26,544 bases of DNA from Pseudomonadota bacterium (GTDB taxonomy: Bacteria; Pseudomonadota; Gammaproteobacteria; Halothiobacillales; Halothiobacillaceae): positions 1 through 26,544 of the forward strand of contig JAJYPA010000058.1 in NCBI GenBank assembly GCA_021795795.1, written 5' to 3'. The translations under genes were made by a program, and so were the position numbers. Positions 1 through 8,237 of the stretch are shown piece by piece. The stretch's first letter is position 1. Each line of letters begins with the position of its first letter. The notes under the pieces are model-generated. The model searched no databases and had not been told where the DNA came from. It saw only the letters and a list, made by a program, of their open reading frames with translations.

Positions 1-150
1 CTGGACGATGAAAAAAGTCTGCACCAGACGGTGGATGCAGCCCAAGTCAGGCAGCAGGCAACGCCCTCTTTCAAGCCGGCTCCCGATCACATCTGGCGTC
101 ATTCCCCCATCGGCAAGGCTGCGCACATCACACCACCCACCCCGCGCTAG
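1..150 (+). pseudogene. C-terminal fragment of an insertion-sequence transposase
   Basis: Reading frame 1 is open from the first base to a TAG at 148-150 and gives a 49-residue tail rich in Pro, His and Arg, including KPAPDHIWRHSPIGKA. Tails of the 'PAxDHPWR' kind are, from memory, common at the C-terminus of DDE/integrase-type IS transposases. The stop lies just before a stretch of repeated IS-end-like sequence (161-213), which supports the reading. The 5' part lies outside the window, so it cannot be said whether the gene is intact. The IS family is not resolved (IS21, IS481 or similar). Confidence 0.45.
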
Positions 151-160
151 GACAACTCAG

Positions 161-197
161 AAGGGGACATTTCAGCTTTGGAAAAAAGGGGACATTT
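161..197. repeat. Two direct repeats AAGGGGACATTT, probable transposase binding sites
   Basis: Two identical 12-bp copies lie at 161-172 and 186-197, start to start 25 bp. They sit between the transposase-like stop codon and the presumed IS end. Multiple end repeats of this spacing normally bind the transposase. Confidence 0.6.
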
Positions 198-233
198 TAG
201 AATTGGGTTGACAGAGAATGGGCGATGCCGGTG

Positions 234-261
234 TTTCACTGGAAAGCTGCTATGGTACAAT
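234..261 (+). promoter_or_regulatory. Candidate sigma-70 promoter with extended -10
   Basis: TGGTACAAT at 253-261 is a good extended -10 (TGn plus TACAAT). The -35 position is poor (TTTCAC, 234-239, 16-bp spacer), which is tolerable for an extended -10 promoter. It lies about 185 bp before the ATG at 446, just outside the IS end. Position and motif only. Confidence 0.4.
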
Positions 262-445
262 GCGCGATTAAGTTCGGCGATCGCTTTATGATACGGGTGA
301 TGTAAATTCAGGCAGCAAAAGATGAAACTTCAAACGCCTCGCGCACAAAATTCATTACATGCCTAATAAAACACCATCAGCGCTGCTGATGGAGATTTCA
401 TCCCATCGCCTCTGTGTTGACTCAGGGGCTCCAGCAGGAGTCGTG

Positions 446-1120
446 ATGCGAATCATTTTTGGTATTTTGTGCCTGTACTTGGTGTGGGCTTCGACCGCGC
501 AGGCAGCAGGCCAAGCCGTGATGGAGACTGAACAAGATGGTCAAGTTGAGCAAACACGACTGTTCTGGCTGAATGATCGGGCCATGCGCATGGACCTGAC
601 ACATCCACCCGCGGAAATTCTGCTACATCAGGGATCACTGTATGCGATATCTCAGATCGGTGGCCTGTCGGTAGTTGCCTCGGTTGCGAGTGCTGACCAA
701 CTCGCCCAAGCCTTGGGGCAGGGGGCCGGCGTTCTCGACCAGATCAATCATGAAATGGCCAGTTCGGTCAGCCGTTTCGAGGCCACCGGGCATCAGGAAA
801 CCATCGCCGGTATTCGAGGCGAGCAATATCGGGTGGTATGGGTTGATCAGCAGGGAAAGTCACATACTGATGTCGCTGTACAATCCCATGCGCCGGTAGT
901 GGTTGAGTTGACACGAGCTTTGCAAAATATGGCTCTGGCTGCAAACAAGGGGCAGGATGCCCGAATGATCGAATTTGTACGCAAAGGTTGGGGTGTGTTG
1001 CGCTACGGTCAGGCTTATCGGCTTGAATCCATCAGCGAGAAGTCTCCGGAACCAAGCCTGCTTGCATTGCCCACTCAATCGATCGATGTTCAGGGTATTC
1101 TGCAGGGATTGAGTCGTTAA
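446..1120 (+). CDS. Exported protein of unknown function (224 aa)
   Basis: I do not recognise a named family. The frame is open from 359, but the ATG at 446 is preferred: it has a CAGGAG ribosome site at 435-440 and the protein then starts with a clear signal peptide, MRIIFGILCLYLVWASTAQA, with probable cleavage after AQA (residue 20). The mature part of about 200 residues has no cysteine and no membrane segment, so a soluble periplasmic or envelope-associated protein is likely. Its opening (METEQDGQVEQTRLFWLNDR) and alternating pattern suggest a beta-rich fold, loosely like the DUF4412 or RseB/LolA-like proteins, but this is only an impression. It stands alone between the IS end and gloB, with 179 bp before gloB. 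Confidence 0.75.
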   Translation: MRIIFGILCLYLVWASTAQAAGQAVMETEQDGQVEQTRLFWLNDRAMRMDLTHPPAEILLHQGSLYAISQIGGLSVVASVASADQLAQALGQGAGVLDQINHEMASSVSRFEATGHQETIAGIRGEQYRVVWVDQQGKSHTDVAVQSHAPVVVELTRALQNMALAANKGQDARMIEFVRKGWGVLRYGQAYRLESISEKSPEPSLLALPTQSIDVQGILQGLSR

Positions 1121-1200
1121 GTTTCAATCCGTTGTTCTCCTCTGTTTGACCTGAAACGACAAGTAATGCCTGTTAATGGCGTGACCCGTGGTATTGGTGA

Positions 1201-1228
1201 TTGACCTCCGTTGTCATATTCGTACACT
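1201..1228 (+). promoter_or_regulatory. Candidate promoter for gloB-mltD
   Basis: TTGACC (1201-1206) and TACACT (1223-1228) are separated by 16 bp, about 70 bp upstream of the gloB start. The -35 matches 5/6 and the -10 matches 4/6 of the sigma-70 consensus. No other evidence. Confidence 0.35.
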
Positions 1229-1299
1229 GTCACCAGTTTTTAATGACGATGGTGTAACCGGTTGCCGTAGGGTTCGGGTCACGTTGGAGGAGCGATACT

Positions 1300-2100
1300 G
1301 TGCGGATTCACGCAATTCCCGTCCTGTCCGATAACTATGTCTGGCTGATCGAAGGTGATCGAGGGCATTGTGCCGTGGTCGATCCGGGTGAAGCCGCACC
1401 GGTTCTGGCAGAAATCGAGCAGCGCAATCTTAGCCTCTCGGCCATCATGCTGACACATCATCATGCCGATCATTGCCAGGGCGTCGCCGGATTGCGTGCT
1501 CGCTTCCCCGTGCCGGTATATGGTCCCGCACTTGAATCTAAAACCTGGGTGACAAACCCATTGGCCGATCTTGAAACCTTTGATTTGCCGCACATTGGTC
1601 GATTTCAGGCTTGGCATACACCAGGTCATACTCTGGGGCACATCAGCCTGATCTCTGAGGGGGGCGCCTTCGTGGGCGATACCCTTTTTTCAGCGGGCTG
1701 CGGGCGTTTGTTCGAGGGTTCTCCCGAGCAGATGTTGGCGAGTCTGGATCGTCTTTCGAGCTTGCCTGACGATACGATGATCTATTGTGGACACGAATAT
1801 ACCGCTGATAGCCTGCGATTTGCGCACTTTGCCGAACCGAACAATGAATCGATCGTCCAACGAATTCGCGAAGTGAATGAAGCGCGCGCGGCAGGCTTGC
1901 CGAGCGTGCCAACCTCGATGTCTATGGAGAAAAAAACCAACCCATTCTTGCGGATTCGTGAGCCATCCTTACGTGCTGCGATACTGAAACAGGCCGGAAG
2001 CGAATCGCTCAGTGATGCAGATGCCTTTTGGAAGCTACGTTGCTGGAAGGATGAGTTTGATAATTTGCCGCTTCTCCCTCGTCACTCAAAGAACTACTGA
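1300..2100 (+). CDS. gloB: Hydroxyacylglutathione hydrolase (glyoxalase II)
   Basis: This cytoplasmic metallo-beta-lactamase-fold enzyme hydrolyses S-D-lactoylglutathione to D-lactate and glutathione, the second step of methylglyoxal detoxification. The metal-binding motif HxHxDH is seen as THHHADH at residues 52-58, followed by H110 (HTPGHT), D127 (GDTLF) and H165 (CGHEY), which are the expected dinuclear-site ligands. The C-terminal helical part with KKTNPFLR matches the substrate-binding region of the family, and 266 residues is a normal length. The start is GTG, chosen because GGAGG lies at 1286-1290 and the protein begins in the usual way (MRIHAIPVLSDNYVWLI). mltD follows after 3 bp, so the two genes are probably cotranscribed; gloB next to mltD is also found in Escherichia coli. 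Confidence 0.95.
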   Translation: MRIHAIPVLSDNYVWLIEGDRGHCAVVDPGEAAPVLAEIEQRNLSLSAIMLTHHHADHCQGVAGLRARFPVPVYGPALESKTWVTNPLADLETFDLPHIGRFQAWHTPGHTLGHISLISEGGAFVGDTLFSAGCGRLFEGSPEQMLASLDRLSSLPDDTMIYCGHEYTADSLRFAHFAEPNNESIVQRIREVNEARAAGLPSVPTSMSMEKKTNPFLRIREPSLRAAILKQAGSESLSDADAFWKLRCWKDEFDNLPLLPRHSKNY

Positions 2101-2103
2101 ATA

Positions 2104-3723
2104 ATGATCCACCGCGTTATGATTTTCATGGGCAAAAGGCTGGCTTGTCATCGCGCCGAACAGCCGCAGCGAAGCATGTTGCTCCGTTTACTCACCCTCC
2201 TTGTCCTGCCCGCTTTGCTTGCTTTGAGCGGTTGCGCCAATTTGCCGCAAACAGCAAGTAATGCGCCGGTAGCGTCCAGTGCCTTTGACGATGGCTCTTC
2301 TTCGGACAATGTGGATTACAGTATTCTGCCCGCTATTAACACGCCAGCGCAAAGTGCGCGGGAGGCGGTCTGGATGAATGATGGCAACCTCTGGCACTAC
2401 ATCGCGGCTCGATTCACCCTGCCGATTCCTAATAACCCTCGGATTCAGCAACAACTGGCCTTTTATTCCAGCCATATTGATTATCTTGAGCGTGTCACAG
2501 AACGTGCAAAGCCCTATCTGCATATGATTGTGGCGGATTTGCAGGAGAATAAACTGCCGTTGGAGCTGGCCTTGTTGCCGATTGTCGAGAGTGCTTATCT
2601 GCCTGGGGCCGTCTCATCCAGCAACGCAGCGGGTATCTGGCAGTTTGTTCGGAGTACGGGGGAGCATTTCGGCCTCCGGCGTACGGTTTGGTATGACGGC
2701 AGACGAGATATCAAGGCATCCACCGATGCCGCAATGCTGTATTTTACGCGTCTGCGGATCATGTTTAACGACGATTGGCCCATTGTTATCGCCTCCTATA
2801 ACGGTGGTGAGGGCACATTACAGAATGCTATTGCTTACAACCAATCCAAAGGGCTGCCAACCGATTTCTGGGATTTGACCCGAATCAGCAAGCAGACGGC
2901 TGATTACCCTGCGCGACTTTATGCGTTGGTGATTATTTTCAGTAATCCGGAGAAATACGGCTTCCACCCTTATCCGATCCCGAACCAGTCTGTGGTGACC
3001 GAAATCGCGTTGAATAAGTCAGTCAATTTGAACAAGCTGGCTTCGCTGACTGGTATGACGCATGACGAGCTTTTTAATCTGAACCCCGGTTTCGATAAAT
3101 CGATTACCGGACCGGAAACGACCAACCTTCTGGTGCCCAAGAGTTTGGCATCACAGTTCACCCCGACTGCTCTGGAAGAAGCCGAGAAATCAGCCATGAA
3201 CTGGGGGCGCTATACCCTTCGTCGGGGAGACAATTTTCACAAGCTGGCTTACCGTTATGGCTGTGACGTGGATGAACTGCTCAAGGTTAATCGTTTGAGT
3301 TCGGCTTATGCCCGTCCCGGAGAAACGATCATTGTCCCGTTGGGGCGAGGCAAGACGCTTTTGGCAAGTGGCGAAGACCAGCTTTATACGGTGCAAGGCG
3401 GGGATTCGCTATGGGGGTTGGCCCACCGTTTTGATATGGAACTTACGGATTTGAAACGTATCAATGGCCTCAAATCCGTAGATTCAATTCATCCGGGCCA
3501 GAAATTGATTGTGGCGGCGCATCACGAGCGTCTGCGTGCTGACCAGAAGCAGTCGAAAAGGATTGCCGAGTCATCTGGACAATATATCGTTCAGAAAGGG
3601 GACACCTTGTGGAATGTAGCTCTGCGTTTTTCGACGACAGTTGAGCAGTTGATCGCGTCCAATCGTCTTGATTCCACTACACCACTTCAGCCTGGCCAGG
3701 TTTTGATGGTTGCACGAAAGTAA
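2104..3723 (+). CDS. mltD: Membrane-bound lytic murein transglycosylase D with three LysM domains
   Basis: This outer-membrane lipoprotein cleaves the glycan strands of peptidoglycan to 1,6-anhydro-muropeptides. A lipobox LSGC is present, with the lipidated cysteine at residue 44 when counted from 2104. Starting instead at the ATG at 2176 gives a textbook 19-residue lipoprotein signal (MLLRLLTLLVLPALLALSG before C). No start has a strong ribosome site, so 2176 is as likely as 2104. The SLT domain covers about residues 140-290, with catalytic Glu162 in LLPIVESAY and the family motifs AAGIWQF and ASYNGG. Three LysM repeats follow at about 371-415, 427-470 and 492-537, each ending in a PGxxxxV signature. 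It lies 3 bp after gloB and is followed by a terminator at 3783-3810. Confidence 0.95.
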   Translation: MIHRVMIFMGKRLACHRAEQPQRSMLLRLLTLLVLPALLALSGCANLPQTASNAPVASSAFDDGSSSDNVDYSILPAINTPAQSAREAVWMNDGNLWHYIAARFTLPIPNNPRIQQQLAFYSSHIDYLERVTERAKPYLHMIVADLQENKLPLELALLPIVESAYLPGAVSSSNAAGIWQFVRSTGEHFGLRRTVWYDGRRDIKASTDAAMLYFTRLRIMFNDDWPIVIASYNGGEGTLQNAIAYNQSKGLPTDFWDLTRISKQTADYPARLYALVIIFSNPEKYGFHPYPIPNQSVVTEIALNKSVNLNKLASLTGMTHDELFNLNPGFDKSITGPETTNLLVPKSLASQFTPTALEEAEKSAMNWGRYTLRRGDNFHKLAYRYGCDVDELLKVNRLSSAYARPGETIIVPLGRGKTLLASGEDQLYTVQGGDSLWGLAHRFDMELTDLKRINGLKSVDSIHPGQKLIVAAHHERLRADQKQSKRIAESSGQYIVQKGDTLWNVALRFSTTVEQLIASNRLDSTTPLQPGQVLMVARK

Positions 3724-3782
3724 TATGTTTGGAAAATCTTCGCCATCTAAAAAAATCAGTTTCAACAAAAAAACAGACAACA

Positions 3783-3810
3783 AAAAACCCCGCTCAATGG
3801 CGGGGTTTTT
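3783..3810. terminator. Bidirectional rho-independent terminator between mltD and the 3827-4249 gene
   Basis: AAAAACCCCGC (3783-3793) is exactly complementary to GCGGGGTTTTT (3800-3810), with a 6-nt loop. The A and T tracts let it work on both strands, serving mltD (+) and the convergent small exported protein (-). Confidence 0.9.
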
Positions 3811-3826
3811 ATTGGCTCAATCAGAA

Positions 3827-4249
3827 TTACTGGATGGTACCGCAGGAAACGACTTTGTCACCTGATTTGAGGGTGTAAGAAAGTACATCGCCTTCGAAGA
3901 TCTTGGCAGTTTGAACATTAACAACCGTTTCTGACTTACCGTTAACAACGTTAGTCAGTGGGTATTTAACCTTGTTGGTTGCTGAATCGCGGCAACGGCC
4001 TTCGTTGATGGAGAATGTCAAAGGGCCTGTAATGTTTTTACCCTTGAAGGTTGCGATGAATTTGGTTTTGTCGGCAGCAACTGGAATGATGTTGATTTTA
4101 CCGAAAATGTCAGATCCGTTCATCGGTACCGTGTGTCCCAAAAACTGAACGTTCGGGTTGACGATCACTTCTGCCTTGGGTTTGTCTTCTGCTTGCGCGA
4201 TGCCTGTCATCATGCTTGCCACGGCGGCTACAAGGATAATTTTTTTCAT
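3827..4249 (-). CDS. Small exported protein of unknown function with two cysteines (140 aa)
   Basis: I do not recognise the family. The start is supported by an AGGGG ribosome site about 8 nt upstream. The protein has a clear Sec signal, MKKIILVAAVASMMTGIAQA, with cleavage expected after residue 20. The mature protein of 120 residues has no membrane segment, is rich in Lys, Val and Thr, and has exactly two cysteines (C86 in EGRCRDS and C136 near the C-terminus, VVSCGTIQ). In the periplasm these could form a disulfide that ties the end of the chain to its middle. The alternating hydrophobic pattern suggests a small beta-sandwich. It is a single-gene unit between the terminator at 3783-3810 and a 339-bp gap shared with hinT. 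Confidence 0.8.
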   Translation of the reverse strand: MKKIILVAAVASMMTGIAQAEDKPKAEVIVNPNVQFLGHTVPMNGSDIFGKINIIPVAADKTKFIATFKGKNITGPLTFSINEGRCRDSATNKVKYPLTNVVNGKSETVVNVQTAKIFEGDVLSYTLKSGDKVVSCGTIQ

Positions 4250-4523
4250 GAATGCCCCTAAATTGTTTTTTTCACACGAATTGAACGCCAGGTTATTTCT
4301 AAGCGTCTAGCGATTTTAGATGATTCTGACCCCAAACGGTTCCCTTTTATCATCCTGTTCCAGAATGAAATTATTGATTGGAGGATAAGAAAACTCTAAT
4401 TCTCCTGCTTGGTGACGCCAAAATACCGCACGCGATTGTAGCAAAGTGACTCTGTTTTAGGTACCTGTTGCCCAAATGTGCAGGTTAATTGTTTAGGGCG
4501 ACAACAAACATAAAGCAACTGCG
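4250..4523. other. Intergenic region between divergent genes
   Basis: This stretch lies between the minus-strand small exported protein and hinT. It is more A+T-rich than its surroundings, contains no ORF that looks coding, and should hold the promoter of the minus-strand gene, but I could not pick a convincing -35/-10 pair for that strand. No clear repeat, terminator or RNA structure was seen. Confidence 0.5.
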
Positions 4524-4553
4524 TTGACGCTTGCTACCATTGGGGCCTACATT
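4524..4553 (+). promoter_or_regulatory. Candidate sigma-70 promoter of hinT
   Basis: TTGACG (4524-4529) and TACATT (4548-4553) with an 18-bp spacer match the consensus at 5/6 and 4/6 positions. A start near 4560 would give a leader of about 30 nt before the ATG at 4589. Confidence 0.5.
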
Positions 4554-4588
4554 GGCCGCCCTGGTTCATGAGTTATTAGGTACTTTGC

Positions 4589-4933
4589 ATGAGTGAGACG
4601 ATTTTCTCGAAAATTATTCGCCGCGAAATTCCAGCCGACATCGTGTTCGAAAGTGATCGCGTTCTGGCTTTCCGGGATATCAACCCCCAGGCGCCGGTGC
4701 ACATTCTGATTATTCCCAAAAAGCCCATTCCTACCTTGAATGATATTCAGGCGGAAGATGCTCCCCTGATTGGTGAGTTGTTTGTCATTGCGGCGCAACT
4801 TGCCGATCAGGAAGGGATCGCAGAAGCAGGTTATCGAACGGTATTCAATTGCCGGGATCATGGTGGGCAGGAGGTGTATCACCTGCACCTACATCTGCTG
4901 GGCGGGCGACAAATGACCTGGCCGCCGGGTTGA
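4589..4933 (+). CDS. hinT: HIT-family purine nucleoside phosphoramidase
   Basis: HinT proteins hydrolyse adenosine phosphoramidates and aminoacyl-AMP and act as cytoplasmic housekeeping hydrolases. The histidine triad is seen as HLHLH at residues 98-102 followed by LLGGRQM, with the upstream signatures [17 protein letters not shown] and [18 protein letters not shown] typical of the bacterial HinT/YcfF group. The length of 114 residues is normal. The N-terminus MSETIFSKI aligns with the family start even though no strong ribosome site precedes it. It ends 22 bp before the end of the convergent rsgA gene, with no clear terminator between them. Confidence 0.95.
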   Translation: MSETIFSKIIRREIPADIVFESDRVLAFRDINPQAPVHILIIPKKPIPTLNDIQAEDAPLIGELFVIAAQLADQEGIAEAGYRTVFNCRDHGGQEVYHLHLHLLGGRQMTWPPG

Positions 4934-4955
4934 TTGCTGGCTGATTACTTGCTGA

Positions 4956-5921
4956 TTACTGGGGGCACTCGCGCTTGAGCGATTGGTAATTCTCAAACCG
5001 CCTGCTGTCCAGTTGGCCATGCGCAACTGCCGCCCGAACGGCGCAGCTGGGTTCTTGACTGTGGGTGCAGTTGTAAAACCGGCAGCCTTCGGCAAGTGTC
5101 AGAATATCCGGAAAGGCGCGGTCGATGGCTTGGGCGTCTTGCGCTGCCACGGCGAAATCTCGCACGCCGGGTGCGTCAATCAGGCCGCCTTGCATGTGAT
5201 CGAGCCGAAACAGTGTGCTGTGTCGCGTGGTGTGCTGACCTTCCTGACTGTGGCTGGATAATTCGTTGACTGCAGCGGCGGCAGCCTGAGAGGTGATGCT
5301 GCGGGCCAGGGATGTTTTACCCACGCCGGATAAGCCGATCATCATGGAGATCTTGTCGTGCAGCACGCCGCGCAGGTCGCCTATCCCTTCGCCGGTTTTC
5401 GTGCTGATGCGCAATATATCAATGTCTTGCGCCGCCCAAAGGGCTAATGTCTGCTCGATGAGCTTTCGGTGTTCGGTTTGCGTTGTTGCGAGAAGATCGA
5501 CCTTGTTCAATACAATAATGGGGGTCGTGGGCAGGTCGAGGGCGGCTACCAGGGTGCGTTCAACCACGTTCGGATTCATCCAGGGTGTCGGGGCCAGGAT
5601 GATCAGGACCTGATCAATATTCGCAGCCATCACTCGCTCTTTGCCGTGCGTGTCCGGTCGAATCAGAGTGTTGCTGCGTGGATAGACGAATTCGATGATT
5701 TCCCTGGCATCTTCCCCTGTGCGCCACCCCACGCGGTCACCCGTTGTGAGCACGCCCAGCGTGCGGCGTGCGGTAGCGCGTAACAGTTTGCCTTCCGCGT
5801 TTTCGATGATGAACTCGGTACCGTGATGAGTGATCACGGTGGCTTGCTCCAGCGATTGATCCGGTGCGGACTGGCGGCTGGCGATCTGGTTCTTTTGGCG
5901 GTCGGTCAGTCTGATTTTCAT
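4956..5921 (-). CDS. rsgA: Small ribosomal subunit biogenesis GTPase RsgA
   Basis: RsgA is a circularly permuted GTPase that binds the 30S subunit during late maturation. The permuted motif order is visible: G4 NKVD at residues 139-142, then the P-loop GLSGVGKTS at 196-204, the G2 threonines around TTRHST at 231-236, and G3 DAPG at 249-252. An N-terminal OB-fold region covers about residues 25-90. The C-terminal zinc knuckle is C280, C285, H287 and C293 in EGCRFYNCTHSQEPSC. The length of 321 residues is normal. The ATG overlaps the stop of mgtE by 4 bp, so the two genes are probably cotranscribed and translationally coupled. The signature ARSITSQAAAAAVNELS after the P-loop is slightly Ala-rich. 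Confidence 0.95.
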   Translation of the reverse strand: MKIRLTDRQKNQIASRQSAPDQSLEQATVITHHGTEFIIENAEGKLLRATARRTLGVLTTGDRVGWRTGEDAREIIEFVYPRSNTLIRPDTHGKERVMAANIDQVLIILAPTPWMNPNVVERTLVAALDLPTTPIIVLNKVDLLATTQTEHRKLIEQTLALWAAQDIDILRISTKTGEGIGDLRGVLHDKISMMIGLSGVGKTSLARSITSQAAAAAVNELSSHSQEGQHTTRHSTLFRLDHMQGGLIDAPGVRDFAVAAQDAQAIDRAFPDILTLAEGCRFYNCTHSQEPSCAVRAAVAHGQLDSRRFENYQSLKRECPQ

Positions 5922-7363
5922 TTGAGCAGGAACAACGTGGCCAATCCCAGAAAGATGAAGAACCCGCCGGAGTCGGTGATGGCTGTGATCAATACCGAGC
6001 TGCCCAGGGCGGGATCACGGCCTAGTCTCATCCGAGTGACGGGGATGGTGACACCAAAGAAGGCGGCGGCGAGGAAGTTTAGGCTGACGGCGGAGACCAT
6101 GACAATCGAAAGCGCCGGGTCGTGATACAGCGCAAGCGTAATCAGGCCCAGAATCCCGCCCCATACGATCCCGTTGATCAGGGCGACACGCAGTTCCTTG
6201 CTATACAGGGTGCGGATGTCCCGGTTATCCAGTTTGCGGAAGGCCAGTTCACGGACGATCATGGTTATGGTCTGGTTGCCGACATTGCCGCCCATGCCCG
6301 CGACGATCGGCATCAGCGCGGCCAGTGCAACCAACTGTTCGATGGCGCCATCGAACAGGCCGATCACCCGCGAGGCAATCATGGCCGTGACCAGGTTGAT
6401 GGCCAGCCACGGCGCGCGATTTTTCACGCTTTTGAGGATGGGAGCGAAAATATCCTCCTCTTCACGCAGACCGACCTGTGCCAAACGCTCTTCATCGCTG
6501 GCTTCCCGAATGAAATCGACCACGGCATCGACGGTTACGCGGCCAATCAGCCGGTCTTGTTCATCGATGACCGGTGCGCTGATCAGATCGTAGCGTTCGA
6601 ACGCATCCGCGGTTTCCCGTGCCTTGTCTTCAGGGTGAAAACGCACCACATCGCGTGCCATGACCTCTGAGACCTCCTGTTCAGGGTCACTCAGAAGCAA
6701 GGTTTTGAGGAAAAGCACGCCCTGAAATTTGCCCAGTCGATCGACCACGAAAAGTTTGTCGGTGTGGTCGGGCAGGTCTTCCATGCGCCGCAGGTAGCGC
6801 AGAATCACTTCGATGCGTACATCGGCACGTACGGTCACAAGGTCGAAATCCATCAATGCGCCGACGGTGTCCTCGGCGTAGGACAGCGCGAACTTGAGCT
6901 GTTCCCGCTCTTCGAGCGGCAGGGCGGTGAACACATCCTGCATGACGTGATCGGGCAGATCAGGGGCGAGGTCAGCCAGTTCATCGGCTTCCAGCGAATT
7001 GGCCGCATTGATCAGCTCGTCCCGGTCCATGGTCGCCAGCAGACTGGCGCGCACCGAGTCCGAGACTTCGAGTAGTACATCGCCGTCCTGATCGGGACGG
7101 ACGAGTTCCCAGATCGCGAGTCGGTCCTCGTTGGGCAAAGCCTCCAGAATCAGAGCGATATCGGCCGGATGGAGTTTTTCCAGCTTCTGGGCCAGCCGCG
7201 TCAGGTTCTGCTTTTGCACGATGCGCTCGACCAGCGCGTGATTCGGTTCATCCGAACGATCGACCAGGCCTTCAACCAACCGGTTGCGTGCCATCATTTC
7301 GCGGATATCACGAATCAGTGTGGCAATTTCGGCCGGTTTTTCCTGATCGAGCACATCCGTCAT
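5918..7363 (-). CDS. mgtE: Magnesium transporter MgtE
   Basis: MgtE is an inner-membrane Mg2+ channel gated by intracellular Mg2+. The order is an N-terminal helical superhelix domain (about residues 30-135, with HPADIALILEALP), a pair of CBS domains (about 135-260, with VRADVRIEVILRYLRR and SAPVIDEQDRLIG), a connecting helix, and a C-terminal membrane domain with about five segments. That domain includes GNVGNQTITMIVRE, the pore-helix signature. The ATG at 7363 is preferred over an in-frame TTG at 7366 because AGGAAG lies at a better distance from it; this gives 481 residues. rsgA follows with a 4-bp overlap. I see no M-box riboswitch in the short leader. Confidence 0.95.
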   Translation of the reverse strand: MTDVLDQEKPAEIATLIRDIREMMARNRLVEGLVDRSDEPNHALVERIVQKQNLTRLAQKLEKLHPADIALILEALPNEDRLAIWELVRPDQDGDVLLEVSDSVRASLLATMDRDELINAANSLEADELADLAPDLPDHVMQDVFTALPLEEREQLKFALSYAEDTVGALMDFDLVTVRADVRIEVILRYLRRMEDLPDHTDKLFVVDRLGKFQGVLFLKTLLLSDPEQEVSEVMARDVVRFHPEDKARETADAFERYDLISAPVIDEQDRLIGRVTVDAVVDFIREASDEERLAQVGLREEEDIFAPILKSVKNRAPWLAINLVTAMIASRVIGLFDGAIEQLVALAALMPIVAGMGGNVGNQTITMIVRELAFRKLDNRDIRTLYSKELRVALINGIVWGGILGLITLALYHDPALSIVMVSAVSLNFLAAAFFGVTIPVTRMRLGRDPALGSSVLITAITDSGGFFIFLGLATLFLLK

Positions 7364-7447
7364 CAAGGGCTTCCTGGGTGTTGATTGGAAATTTGGACCC
7401 CGCTCAAAACAAGGCGAGGGGCCATTGTGCGCGTGGTGAAAAGAAAT

Positions 7448-7474
7448 GTGACAATCGAGCGCGTCGATTATAAA
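7448..7474 (+). promoter_or_regulatory. Candidate promoter of orn
   Basis: GTGACA (7448-7453) and TATAAA (7469-7474) each match the sigma-70 hexamers at 5/6, but the 15-bp spacer is short. It lies about 80 bp before orn in the 188-bp gap shared with the divergent mgtE. Confidence 0.35.
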
Positions 7475-7551
7475 GGAACACCCCTCTTGGCGCAGAGAAA
7501 CCTTCGTTTCGTGTTAGGCTGTCGCGGTTCCACGATGACACGAGTAAGCCC

Positions 7552-8103
7552 ATGAATACGCCTGAACCGACCGAAAACCTGATTTGGATCGACCTTGAAA
7601 TGACCGGGCTTGATCCGATGTCGGATACCATTATTGAAATGGCGACGCTGGTCACGGACAAGCACCTGAATATTCTGGCGGAGGGGCCCGTGATCGCCAT
7701 CCACCACCCGAAAAGCACTCTCGACAGAATGGACGAGTGGAATCGCCGCACCCACGGCGAAAGCGGCCTGATCGCACGCGTACTGGCGAGCACGACCTCG
7801 ATGCGCCAGGCGGAATTACAAACCCTGGAATTTTTGCAGGCATGGGTCGTGCCGGGTAAATCGCCGATGGCCGGGAACAGCATCTGTCAGGATCGGCGTT
7901 TCATGGTGCGCTTGATGCCGCAACTGGAACAATTTTTCCACTATCGGAATCTGGACGTGTCGACCGTCAAGGAGCTGGCCCGACGGTGGAATCCGGAAAT
8001 TATGCAGGGTTTCAGAAAGAATGCCAGCCATCAGGCGCTAGACGATATTCGCGGTTCAATCGCCGAGTTGCTGTACTACCGCTCGCATTTTTTCAGGCTT
8101 TGA
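7552..8103 (+). CDS. orn: Oligoribonuclease
   Basis: Orn is a DEDDh 3'-5' exoribonuclease that degrades 2-5 nt RNA, including pGpG from cyclic di-GMP breakdown. The first acidic motif is [12 protein letters not shown] with D14 and E16. The middle part holds [12 protein letters not shown], and the last motif is [15 protein letters not shown], with the catalytic His and Asp. The length of 183 residues is typical. The gene is divergent from mgtE and followed by a 134-bp gap before the XRE regulator, with no terminator seen. Confidence 0.97.
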   Translation: MNTPEPTENLIWIDLEMTGLDPMSDTIIEMATLVTDKHLNILAEGPVIAIHHPKSTLDRMDEWNRRTHGESGLIARVLASTTSMRQAELQTLEFLQAWVVPGKSPMAGNSICQDRRFMVRLMPQLEQFFHYRNLDVSTVKELARRWNPEIMQGFRKNASHQALDDIRGSIAELLYYRSHFFRL

Positions 8104-8134
8104 ATCTAACGTCTGCCTTATAACAACGTCCTGT

Positions 8135-8156
8135 TTACCTGCAGATTACCTGCAGA
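8135..8156. repeat. Perfect 11-bp tandem repeat upstream of the XRE gene, possible operator
   Basis: TTACCTGCAGA occurs twice head to tail (8135-8145 and 8146-8156). Each copy contains the palindrome CTGCAG, so the centres are one helical turn (11 bp) apart. The array lies about 32 bp before the TATAAT at 8188, in or just upstream of the expected -35 region. Use as an operator, for example for the downstream regulator, is inference. Confidence 0.6.
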
Positions 8157-8187
8157 CCTTCCCTAGAAATGCTTCGCAATATTGAGG

Positions 8188-8193
8188 TATAAT
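8188..8193 (+). promoter_or_regulatory. Candidate -10 element of the XRE/hyf-like operon
   Basis: A perfect TATAAT lies 45 bp before the XRE start. No acceptable -35 hexamer is found 16-18 bp upstream, so activation by a bound regulator at the nearby tandem repeat is one possibility. Confidence 0.45.
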
Positions 8194-8237
8194 GCTCCTT
8201 AACTGATGTCTGATCATTAAACATTGAAGTTATTAAC

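Larger units (their letters stand above)
1..213 (+). mobile_element. Right end of an insertion sequence (partial)
   Basis: The segment combines a transposase-like C-terminus (1-150) with a non-coding end that contains two copies of AAGGGGACATTT (161-172 and 186-197), 25 bp apart, and finishes in GGGTTGACA. Read inward from 213 the end starts TGTCAACCC. This fits elements whose ends begin 5'-TG and carry several internal repeats, as IS21-family elements do. The exact right boundary (about 213) is inferred from the TG/CA ending and is not proven, because the other end and any target duplication are outside the window. Confidence 0.5.

Noticed and set aside
208..213. TTGACA at the outer edge of the left IS end, a possible outward -35 forming a hybrid promoter
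   Set aside because: No -10-like hexamer lies 16-18 bp downstream (the bases there read GTGTTT), so a hybrid promoter is not supported. The extended -10 at 253-261 is too far away to pair with it.
7364..7551. An M-box (Mg2+) riboswitch in the mgtE leader
   Set aside because: The 188-bp gap to orn is short, and no M-box-like helices or attenuator hairpin could be recognised in it.
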